NCBI GenBank assembly: GCA_009602725.1
Contig: WELB01000144.1
Coordinates: forward strand, 1-15,308
Reading direction: 5' to 3'
DNA: 15,308 nucleotides
From: Spirogloea muscicola
Lineage: Eukaryota > Streptophyta > Zygnematophyceae > Spirogloeales > Spirogloeaceae
In this document: positions 1 through 7,588 of the stretch, in pieces
Layout: every line of letters begins with the position of its first letter
Numbering within the stretch: position 1 is the stretch's first letter
Made by a program: the position numbers and the translations under genes
The notes under the pieces: model-generated
What the model was told of the DNA's origin: nothing
Database searches by the model: none
What the model saw: the letters and a program-made list of their open reading frames with translations, nothing else

Positions 1-51
1 CTACATGCTACTTGTTCAGCTGTGTTTCCGCGGGTCTTGTCGTACTCCGTT

Positions 52-106
52 CATTCCTTTTTTTGGGCTGGCTTTGCCAGCCCCTCCTCTATGGGCGCGC
101 ACTTCT
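52..106 (-). repeat. Left copy of the 55-base boundary repeat
   Basis: This copy holds the perfect hairpin GGGCTGGCTTTGCCAGCCC at 65-83 (8-bp stem, 3-base loop), a T-run before it and ATGGGCGCGCACTTCT after it. It is nearly identical to 3627-3681 in the same orientation and is far better conserved than the copies between them. In the family orientation used here it reads on the minus strand. Confidence 0.85.
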
Positions 107-198
107 CGCCCCCTTCGGAAGAGCTCACATCCTCTTCTGCACCTTCCTAGCCCCTTCGGACTTCGGTACCAACTCTTCTCTTGTTCCTTCCTTTCTCT

Positions 199-217
199 GG
201 GCTGGCCTCTCCCAGCC
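199..217 (-). repeat. Inverted-orientation hairpin repeat core
   Basis: The reverse complement reads GGCTGGGAGAGGCCAGCCC, followed on the minus strand by AGAGAAAGGAAGGAACAAG and, further on, by a GTCCGAAGGGGC block (about 147-160). It is one of the fuller inverted copies and includes the right shoulder. Confidence 0.7.
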
Positions 218-1469
218 ACCGCCCTCTCCTCGAAGCGTCTTTCTGCACGAGCTACATCTCGCCCTCGCCCCCTTCAGGATTGAGAAATTAGGGTTTCGTC
301 CTGTCAGCACCCCATCTATTCTCTTCGCTTGCCCAGGTGTTCCGCGTGCGGCTGTCAATTCCTTTCCAACGTTCCCAGGCTCACTCAGTGCACTTGCGGG
401 CAGGCGCCCCTTGCCTGCTACTTCTGGGATTCTCCGAGGTGGGACTCCCGGTTTTCCAGATTACTTGAATCACTCCGCCTTGCGGTTGCTGGCCCCAGCT
501 TACTTGTAACGAAAACAGAGAGACGAAAACAGCTCTCCAAATTGACAGTAGTGGCTGTGAGAGGACAGTCCAAGAGCATGACCCAGGCACTGTGCAAGCA
601 CGCAGTTGCCGGGCACAGTCCTACAGCTTACGTCCCCTGTGAGCACCCAGCAGCATTGATACACATGCATCACATCGGCGCTGTTGCCCAGCTACCTCTG
701 CTTGCTCTGCTTAATCCTCTCCTCCCTAAACATGCCAGTAAGCTAGCAAAACCCCAAAAAGTGGATATAGATGGCGAGGGGAACGGATCCATCCTCTTCC
801 GGATCGTCAGCTTACTTGACTCCCTTGCCTCCTTGAGCTGACCTCCTTGCCTCCTTGCCTCCATCGCCCGGCCTGTGAAAGGCCAGCCCGGAAGCATGGA
901 CAAGACGAACCTCTTCCAAAGGGGGCAATGGCTGTGACAGGCCACCTTAAGAAGAATGAGCAAGGTTCGAAGGAGTCAGTCAGAACGCATGTACCACTCA
1001 GGCCAGCCCTTGTGAGAATAGTGCACTGTGGCCCTTGAATGAAAGTGACGTCAAGCCACGTCGAGCCAACGAAGTGTCCATGCAGAAAGCAAAATTTCCG
1101 CAAATGGATGGGACCACACAGGAATAGAAGCAGCTAGGCCGAGGCCGAGGGCTCTGAAATATCAGCTCACAGACTAAGGAGGTATCATGCAAAAGCGGTA
1201 AGGGGGGCTTAAAGAGCAAGACGATACATTAACAGGCCCGAAGAGGCCAAATCTGCTCATCTGATAACAGGGAATTGCTGTTTTGAGGTTGTTGCAAGCA
1301 TGAGATGGCGCATGGAGAAGAAAACAGGTCTTCACCTCAAGGCGGCCGCTGTGAGAGGGCAGCCCAGAAACAAGCAAAAAGCTCTAATTAGAAGCCGGCG
1401 ATGGCTGTACGTCGCCCGCCCAGAAAGAATGAAGCCCAGAAAGAAACAGACTTACCAATGTAAGGCAAT

Positions 1470-1488
1470 GGCTGTGAGAGGCCAGCCC
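1470..1488 (+). repeat. Consensus-like hairpin repeat core
   Basis: GGCTGTGAGAGGCCAGCCC is the clearest plus-orientation core. It follows GGCAAT and precedes AAAAGGAATG and then GGAAGGGCCAAAAG, matching the family's right shoulder. The GGCTG/CAGCC arms can pair. Confidence 0.75.
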
Positions 1489-1689
1489 AAAAGGAATGTT
1501 CTGGAAGGGCCAAAAGTAGCCAAAACTCAGGAGTATACTTTTCCGAAGGAGTAGCTTTTACAAGGGGCCGAGGGCTGTCAATGCCAGCCCGACGAAGCCG
1601 ACAAGGTTTAGAGGGAGTAAAGCACGATCAAAGAGGGAGAGATTGGCTCTTGCAAAGGGGACGAGTGGCTGTAAGAGAAAGTGGCTCAT

Positions 1690-1926
1690 CCAAAAGGGGG
1701 CAAGGGCTGTGCACAGCCAGCCCGAGAAGACAGGGTGCGAAGGGGCCCAAAGGCGCCTTCCCGGTAGAGGAGTCACTTAGTACCTCTAATCAGGAGCCGT
1801 AAATGAGGTCTGAGAGGTGAAGGATGTGTAAGCTCATCCAAAGGGGATGAGGGCTGTGACAAAATTGAGCTCTTCCAAACGAAACAGCCCCTCCAATTGA
1901 CGGCAATGGCTGTGAGAGACCAGCCC
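1690..1926 (+). repeat. Consecutive plus-orientation repeat copies
   Basis: Three cores (1705-1723, a partial one at 1852-1860, and 1908-1926) follow each other. The left shoulder (CTCATCCAAA or CTCTTCCAAA) appears before or between them at about 1686, 1833 and 1870, and a right shoulder GCGAAGGGGCCC follows the first at about 1737. This shows that the unit extends well beyond the hairpin. Confidence 0.65.
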
Positions 1927-2474
1927 AAACGAATGTACAAAGGGTCCGAGAGACTCCTTCAGTAAAGCCGATGGCTGTGATTGGCCAGCTAGGAAAGAAT
2001 AAGAAGAGTTTGAAGGGGCCAAGCAAGCGCAGAGGCACACAGCGACTCAAGTAGCCACTGTGTGCTCAATATCCCCTGCTGAGCTGGCCGTTCTTGGGCT
2101 GGCCTTCCCGTTCTTAGGCTGGCCTTTCCCAGCCTCTAACTTTCGTCAGGGGGATTGTTTTCCGCTTGCCAGTGTCAAATTTAGGGCTCCTCACTCGTTG
2201 CTATCGAGTGATTCATCCTACCCCTGTTTTGCGGATTGTGCTTCTGGCCCCCTCGTACCTTGGCCCCTTCGACTCTTGCCGATTCTTTCCGGGCTGGCTT
2301 CTCACAGCCCTTGCCCCCATTGGGAGAGCCACTTCTTCCTCTTACCTCTTCTCCATGGGCAAGCACTTCTTCTGGTGAGCAGCCGCAGGTCAGAGAAGTA
2401 AAAGAGAAGAGACGCTTTTAGTGTGGGGCGATGGGGGCAATGGAGTGTGTATAAGTGATGAAAGAAAGGCCGGT

Positions 2475-2660
2475 GGCTGGGAGCGGCCAGCCCAGAAAAA
2501 GGAAAATACAAAGTCCGAAGGGGCCAGGGAAAGCGCTAAAGCACACACAGAAGCAAGTAGCTACCTGACACTCAGTAAACCCTTACTAAGAAGAAGTGGC
2601 TCTCCAACTGGGGGCAAGGGCCGTGAAAAGCCAAGCCCGAAAAGATTGACAAAGGTTCGA
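2475..2660 (+). repeat. Tandem pair of fuller repeat units
   Basis: Cores at 2475-2493 and 2619-2638 lie about 144 bases apart, and the sequence between them shows the complete order of the unit. This order is core, AAAGTCCGAAGGGGCC, AAAGCGCT, ACACAC, then AGCTACCTGACACTCAGTAA, ACTAAGAAG, GTGGCTCTCCAA and the next core. The second copy ends in AAAGGTTCGA, which resembles an RNA polymerase III B-box (established consensus GGTTCRANNCC); that likeness is only suggestive. Confidence 0.65.
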
Positions 2661-2910
2661 TGAGGCAGCCGCAGGTCGGTACGGCTGCTGATACTAAAAG
2701 AGCGGCTGTGAAAGCCAGCCAGATGCATACAGGTGTTCATGACGGAGCCACAGGCTTGGCAGCCAGGGCGCTCTTAGTAACCCCGTGTCAGCAGTAGCAG
2801 CAGAAGTCAAATTAGCTGAGGGGAGGAAGAGCAACCCCGCTGCGCAAGCCAGAGGCTGCTGCAAGGGCGCGACCAGCGCGGCGATGCAAAGCAAGCGCAA
2901 AAAGAAATTA

Positions 2911-3019
2911 AGCAGCTACGAAGCTCTCAGTAACCCCTGCTAAGCAGCCTCAAGTCAGAGAAACTTGGCTCCTGGAAGCGGGTACCCCTGGCCAGGGCCA
3001 GAGGCAGCAGCGAGGGCTC
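2911..3019 (+). repeat. Direct repeat R1 (about 109 bases)
   Basis: The segment runs from AGCAGCTACG to AGCGAGGGCTC and is repeated at 3432-3539. By eye the two differ at about 14 or 15 positions, so identity is roughly 87%. It contains the AACCCCTGCTAAGCAGCCTC block, which in other copies forms the junction to the left shoulder. Confidence 0.8.
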
Positions 3020-3431
3020 GGCTGGCACAGAGGTGCAGCGCGCGGGCCATGGACTTCTGCAGCGAGAAGGCCAAGCGCATGCAAGGGCACGACCGGAGTG
3101 ATGGACGGCCTGTGTGACCAAGTACAAAGGCAAGCACATTGACAAATGCACATCACCTGCGATGGCTGTGAGTGGCAGCCCGAAAACAGCCGACAATAGA
3201 ACGAAGAAAAGGTCCGAAGGGGCTGGAAAGCGCTGAAGACACACTAGGCAAGGACCATGTCAGATAGTCACTTACTGACCTTTCCGTGGGAGCCGCAATT
3301 CAGAAACAGCACTTGGTAGTCCTTTTTACGCCATCAGAAGATATAGGGGCTGGAAAAGCCAGCCCAAGAAAGGAGGGAACAAAGTACGAGAAGGGGGCCA
3401 GGGGAAGCGCTCAGAAAAACAAGCACAACAA

Positions 3432-3539
3432 AGCAGCTACGTAGTATCCAGGAACCCCTGCTAAGCAGCCTCAGGTCAGAGAAGCTAGGCTCCTGGAAGT
3501 GGGTCCCTTGGCCAGAGCCAGAGGCAGCAGCGAGGGCTC
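3432..3539 (+). repeat. Direct repeat R2 (about 108 bases)
   Basis: This is the partner of 2911-3019, about 520 bases downstream in the same orientation. It lies after the hairpin core at 3347-3365 and its right shoulder, so it is continuous with the repeat family and not a separate element. Confidence 0.8.
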
Positions 3540-3626
3540 TGCGTTCTGTGTGCGTTTCTGTGTTCTGCAGTGTTTTGTAGTGTAGCCCTTTCTCCGGCTC
3601 CTCTTTCTTTGGCTTTGGACATTGTC

Positions 3627-3681
3627 CATTCTTTTTTGGGCTGGCTTGGCCAGCCCCTCTTCTCTATGGGCGCGCACTTCT
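3627..3681 (-). repeat. Right copy of the 55-base boundary repeat
   Basis: It contains GGGCTGGCTTGGCCAGCCC at 3638-3656, a preceding T-run and ATGGGCGCGCACTTCT after it. It matches 52-106 almost base for base and is the last repeat copy before the GC-rich leader of the dUTPase gene. Confidence 0.85.
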
Positions 3682-3836
3682 TTCTGCCGGCACGGCCATC
3701 CGGCCCCGCAGAACTTGTCCGGTCGGGCGGGTTGGGCTGGCCTGGTTTTGGGAGGCAGTGGGAGTGGCGGGAGGGCTGCAGGCGCCGCGGCGCTCGTTCC
3801 CGCCATTTTCCGCACGAACAGCAGCCGGCGCGCGCC
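3682..3836 (+). promoter_or_regulatory. Probable promoter/5' leader of the dUTPase gene
   Basis: This is a CpG-rich stretch between the last repeat copy and the proposed start codon. I see no clear TATA box. The assignment rests only on position and on the abrupt rise in GC. A transcription start cannot be placed from sequence. Confidence 0.35.
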
Positions 3837-3899
3837 ATGGCCCGCCACGGCCCGCCGCCGCCGCCCGCGCCCGCGCCCGCGCCCGCCTCCCCGCCANCA
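3837..3899 (+). other. DUT: Proposed first exon of the dUTPase gene
   Basis: ATG in a good context (GCGCGCCATGG) opens 21 codons dominated by Pro and Ala and ends at a GTATGC donor. The phase-0 join to 4111 after GTGTCGCAG keeps frame. Position 3897, the first base of the last codon, is undetermined. The 5' end could instead use a different upstream exon. Confidence 0.45.
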
Positions 3900-5460
3900 G
3901 TATGCACCCTGGCCTGCCATCACAGCCGCTCTGTCCATATCAGCAGCAGCCTCCTGTGCCCGGCGGAGCATCCCCCCCCTCGGCCTCCCGCGACCGCAAC
4001 CCTCCCGGCTCCCCCTTTGCATTGCGCGCTCCTCTCCCCGTCCCCGCTCGCCGCCTGTGTGACCGAGCAACCCCGTCGTCGCTGACGGGCGTGGTGCCAC
4101 CGTGTCGCAGCGACCGCCCAAGGCCGCCACGATCGTGCTGGGGTGCAACTCGGCGGCGCAGAACGGCGCTGCTCCCAGCCCCGAGCCCGTGCTGCTCAAG
4201 GTGAAGAAGCTGAGCGACAAGGCGATCCTGCCCACCAGAGGCTCTGCCTTCGCTGCCGGCTATGACCTCCACAGGTGGGACTCCCGGACACCGCTTCCTC
4301 GCGCCTTGCCAACAGCCGCTTCGAGCAGGCCCGTCCAGCTGGCTGGCAAGGGTCCACAGGCCTTCCGAGAACGGGGGAGTAGCAGAAGTGAGGTCCTGAC
4401 ACAAGTCCCGTGGTCCAGACCATGACTCAAGCACGCCAGCCCTGACTAGAACATACTACAGGGCAAACCCCAGCACCCTCATGGGGCGCTTTGCTTCCCC
4501 CACGTGCAGTGCATCGGATTGCGTGGTACCTGCACGGGGAAAGGCCCTCGCCAAGACCGATCTGACTGTGTCCATTCCAAACGGCACATATGCTCGCATT
4601 GGTGACGTCCCCATTCCCCTCATCATCCTGTTCTGCAACCTCTTCTGTGGCTTGGGAATCATGAACCCTTCAGCCAGGTTGAGTTGAGAGGGCCCCGTGC
4701 CAAGGTCACCCTTTTCCGCAGGTCATACATGTGTCCTGCTTCGACAGCTCGTTCTTGTTCGGAACTGCCCAAACTCCCCCATGCTTGCCTCACTCAAGGT
4801 AAGCAGGCAGCAGTCTTGCAGAGACAATCTGCTGGAGTGTCCTGCTGATCAGGGCTGTACGGGGACTGTGTGCAGCTCCTCGATCTGGCCTGGCCTGGAA
4901 ACACTCGATTGATGTCGGGGCAGGCGTGGTGGACGCCGACTACCGAGGCAACATTGGCGTCATTCTTTTCAACTTCTCCGATACTGATTTCCACATCTCT
5001 GCTGGTGAGCAGTCAGATCATATGGGTTCCGGTTGAGAGGCTTCTGTAGTTGATGAAAGTCGACCGTACGCCACATTCACAGGGCGCAGAGTAGACTCTG
5101 CATCGAAGGGCCAGTCCTCCAGGCTGCCCACGTACCGGTCTTGCTCACTGGGGTTGGCACCCCTCAGCTCCCGGCTTGGACATAAATAAATAATTTGTCA
5201 GCTCGCATTGCATGCCCGCAATGCCAGATGATCTGCCGCTGTTACCACAGTCGGCTTGCCTATGTGCCGAGTCAACGGGCCTTTGCGGATTGTCACCCCA
5301 TTGACGTCCTCTCTTTTGTTGGATCACAGGGGATAGAATAGCGCAGATGATCCTAGAGCGGATAGTCACGCCTGATGTCGTGGAGGTTGATGAGCTCGAT
5401 GCTACGGTGCGGGGCGCTGGCGGCTATGGCTCCACTGGAGGCTTCACTGAGAAAGCCTGA
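3837..5460 (+). CDS. DUT: Deoxyuridine 5'-triphosphate nucleotidohydrolase (dUTPase), 5 exons
   Basis: The protein hydrolyses dUTP to dUMP and pyrophosphate, which keeps uracil out of DNA and feeds thymidylate synthesis; the family acts as a homotrimer. Proposed exons are 3837-3899, 4111-4274, 4510-4601, 4876-5004 and 5330-5460. They join in frame to 192 residues, ending at TGA 5458-5460. All five family motifs are visible: AAGYDL (69-74), PRSGLA (108-113), [11 protein letters not shown] (121-131, with the catalytic Asp and uracil-contacting Tyr), [12 protein letters not shown] (150-161) and [10 protein letters not shown] (177-186, Tyr where Phe is commoner). Donors are GTATGC, GTGGGA, GTGACG and GTGAGC; acceptors end in CAG. 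Several motifs are assembled only across introns (PRSGLA follows a codon split at 4601/4876). The first exon, a Pro/Ala-rich stretch from ATG 3837, is the weak point. The second exon has no in-frame ATG after an upstream stop at 4060-4062, so an upstream exon is required. Introns indicate a nuclear gene, not a viral one. Confidence 0.93.
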
Positions 5461-6258
5461 GGCTAAACTTGAGGCCACGGGCGTGCTGCCAGTCATCTCG
5501 TCATAACGATCCCCCAACCTGACCCATCAGAAACGCCATTGACAGCCAACTTCATATTATGGTCAACCACTCTTGAAAGACCAATCCAAACAATGTTCCA
5601 AAATGACAAGCAACTGCTGCTGTGGACTGGGAGGGTAAGCAAAGCATTACTTCCTCACCGTCCCCTGACATTGTCGGACACAGATAGTGAAGGCTTGCCT
5701 TCTGTTCATAGTGGGATGATGCAATCTCTTTCTTTGTCAGTGCGATCTCGGCTGCCCTTGCTGGCAGGAGCTATCAAGCCACAGACCGTTGGAGCTCTTC
5801 TACTAGCAGTGAATAGTCTGCTTGTTATGACTTTGTTGCTGACACTTGTGCACGAGCCTTGCTGGCTGCTCAGCCCACAAGCAAGGTGAAGTGCTAGCGG
5901 CCTTCCCCTTGGAAGGCCACAGCTGCTGAAGGCTGTCTGACTCAATACACCTTGCTTGTCATCTTGTCAAGGAGGCTTTAGAACTCCACGAAGACCTGTA
6001 CAGAGTACTTGTGCTTTGCTGGCCTTGCCCACCACACATGCAGTCTTATCAAGCTTGGAGTGTTGTGCCAAATTGCACACTGTACTACTCGCCACTCATC
6101 TTGCTTCCTGTAGTAATGTACAATACTAAACACTACGCTGGGGGCTGTAGACATTGCACGTCATTGACGTACCTACATTTGCCTAGGGCCGCGCCGCTCT
6201 GGCGCTAGACTTAAGGTCAGAAAGGGTACATCGCTGCAACGCGGAAGCTCTGATCACC
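5461..6258. other. Intergenic gap between convergent genes
   Basis: This holds the 3' untranslated regions of the dUTPase gene (plus) and the ASPM-like gene (minus), which end facing each other. A plus-strand open frame of 116 codons (5539-5889) matches no family I know and is probably chance. I saw neither the TGTAA polyadenylation signal common in volvocine green algae nor a clear AATAAA at a useful place. The only structured element I see is the hairpin at 5899-5918. Confidence 0.6.
5899..5918. repeat. Perfect 8-bp hairpin between convergent gene ends
   Basis: GGCCTTCC, a CCTT loop and GGAAGGCC form a perfect inverted repeat. It lies about 440 bases after the dUTPase stop and 340 bases after the ASPM-like stop. 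It might influence 3'-end formation, but that is inference from position only. Confidence 0.5.
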
Positions 6259-7588
6259 TCAGTTGAAGGCCGTGTTTGCACTGCTCCTCGCATTAGAAAG
6301 GTCCCTGAAAGGTAGCCTTTGAGCCTTGTGGTTGCTCAACATAGCACCAATATGTCCAGCCTTGCCAGGAGTCCTCCAAGGAGATGTCAAAAGGGGGAGA
6401 GCAGCCACTGCTGACCCTGGCTGGCGCACATGTATGAGAGGTGCAGCCCCTTGGGCTAGCGCAGACATAGCTGACAGCAGGGACTTGAGGTATCGGAGCT
6501 GAGCAGCACCCGTGTCCAACCTTTGTGGGGTGTCTCTGGCTGAGTCAACTGCAGATGGCAGTCTAGTGGGCAGCCTGCACAGGCCAAGCATATGCAAACA
6601 GTTCATCATGAGGCAGCAAACGACAGGCTAAAGAGCAGGTGTTTGCCTTGTGTGTTGATGGCTAACCATCGATGCACTGCTGGGGCTTGTGATATATGCA
6701 GCTGCGGCAAGATGTAGCAGCAGGACACAAAGACACCCACCGAGATTCCACTTGCAGCTTCTTTGTGAGGATATGCGCCAGTGACCGAAGGCGACCTGCA
6801 GTGTCTCGCATTTCACAGACTAGTGAGAGCCTTAGGGGCTCAGCACAGATAGCACGGAGGACCTGAAGAGCTCGGCCAAATATCTCTTCCCTGTCCCTGT
6901 TGACATGAGGCGATGCATATGTCTTAGATGCACTTCATGGGCAGGGACCATAAAGTACTGCGCCACACAACCACATGCATGTCACGAACTTGCTCCTTGC
7001 CAAATCAGTAACAACTCACCTGTACATCTGCAGTTGCTCAACTAGAATGTTGACGCAGTCAGGAGCAGTGAAGACGTCGTCAACAAGCTCATGGTATCGG
7101 CACACGTTGCAGAGGATTGACAGGGCATGCTTCAAGAGCTGGACATGGGGAGTGCTCCGGTTGCAGGACTGAATGAAGTGCAGCAGAGAGCGGATGGCAC
7201 CACCCTTTGCGATCAGCTCACAGCAGCCACGGGAATGCTCAGTGGCCATGTCTGCACATGCAAATGCACCACAGCTTGAGCACCATCACAGACCTGAGGA
7301 GGAGGCGAGTGCATAGCTGACGCAGCAAAACAGGACGACCAAGATGATTGGGGCCAAGATGACTATGTCAAGTTGTGCATGTGAGCTGCTCGTTGCAGAC
7401 TCAGCAAAGAACGTGTAGGACATGTTCGGGCACGTACCAATGGCAGCACAGCTTCTAAGCACCTGGCTGACTGTCTTGCTGGCCAAGAGCACAGCAAGCG
7501 CATCCTTTGCCCTGTGCCCAAGACAAGATCGGGCCTCTGCCCTGGAAGCTGCCTGCGTGATCCTCCGACGCAATGCTCGCAACTTCGA
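6259..7588 (-). other. ASPM: ASPM C-terminal armadillo-like domain: four exons
   Basis: Exons are 7588-7438, 7251-7020, 6896-6741 and 6574-6259, giving 284 residues. The first (KLRALRRRITQA, then RAKDALAVLLASKTVSQVL) matches the helical start of the ASPM C-terminal domain. The second carries ELIAKGGAIRSLLHFIQSC, NRSTP and CVNILVEQLQMYR, the most family-specific block. The third continues with FGRALQVLRAICAE, and the fourth with QRLDTGAAQLRYLKSLL and a non-conserved tail to TGA at 6261-6259. Junction codons are completed exactly (G/AC, AG/G, CG/G). The acceptor before 7588 lacks a pyrimidine tract, so that boundary is less secure. I do not see the tryptophan-containing C-terminal tail known from animal ASPM. 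Confidence 0.85.

Larger units (their letters stand above)
1..3681. repeat. Cluster of degenerate hairpin-containing repeats, mixed orientation
   Basis: This gene-free stretch is built from at least 20 diverged copies of one repeat. The core is a short inverted repeat such as GGCTGTGAGAGGCCAGCCC. Plus-orientation cores lie near 553, 870, 930, 1344, 1403, 1470, 1573, 1705, 1852, 1908, 1973, 2475, 2619, 2704, 3164 and 3347. Inverted cores lie near 65, 199, 2117, 2291 and 3638. Better copies share a left shoulder (GGCTC-TCCAAA-GGGGGCAA) and a right shoulder (AAAGAATG, then ACAAAGGTCCGAAGGGGCC, then often AAGCGCT and ACACA). Spacing between neighbouring cores is irregular, with some about 100 to 190 bases apart. 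Open frames through the region follow repeat orientation, are rich in low-complexity residues and match no family I recognise, so I treat them as chance. The repeat could be an old non-autonomous element or a decaying satellite; sequence alone does not decide. Confidence 0.8.

Noticed and set aside
286-296. Telomere-like TTAGGGTTT
   Set aside because: It is a single occurrence without tandem copies, so it is expected by chance.
12-841. Plus-strand open frames of 165 and 170 codons at the left end
   Set aside because: They run through the repeat copies, have biased low-complexity composition and show no family motif. Similar frames open wherever a repeat copy lies in the same orientation.
960-990. 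tRNA gene suggested by GGTTCGAA
   Set aside because: The flanking bases do not form a T-arm or acceptor stem of the right length, and the motif recurs as part of the repeat's right shoulder.
1-3681. CRISPR array
   Set aside because: The repeats are diverged, occur in both orientations and have irregular spacing. There are no uniform repeat-spacer units, and the genome context is eukaryotic.
3471-4235. Minus-strand open frame of 254 codons
   Set aside because: It is antisense to the dUTPase leader and second exon in very GC-rich DNA, spans repeat sequence and the undetermined base, and resembles no protein family. High GC explains the lack of stops.
3837-5460. Viral origin of the dUTPase gene
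   Set aside because: Large DNA viruses of algae carry dUTPases, but four in-frame introns and a neighbouring intron-rich ASPM gene point to an ordinary nuclear gene.
5539-5889. Plus-strand 116-codon frame after the dUTPase gene
   Set aside because: It has a hydrophobic patch near its end, but no recognisable domain, no link to the upstream exons and no support beyond openness.
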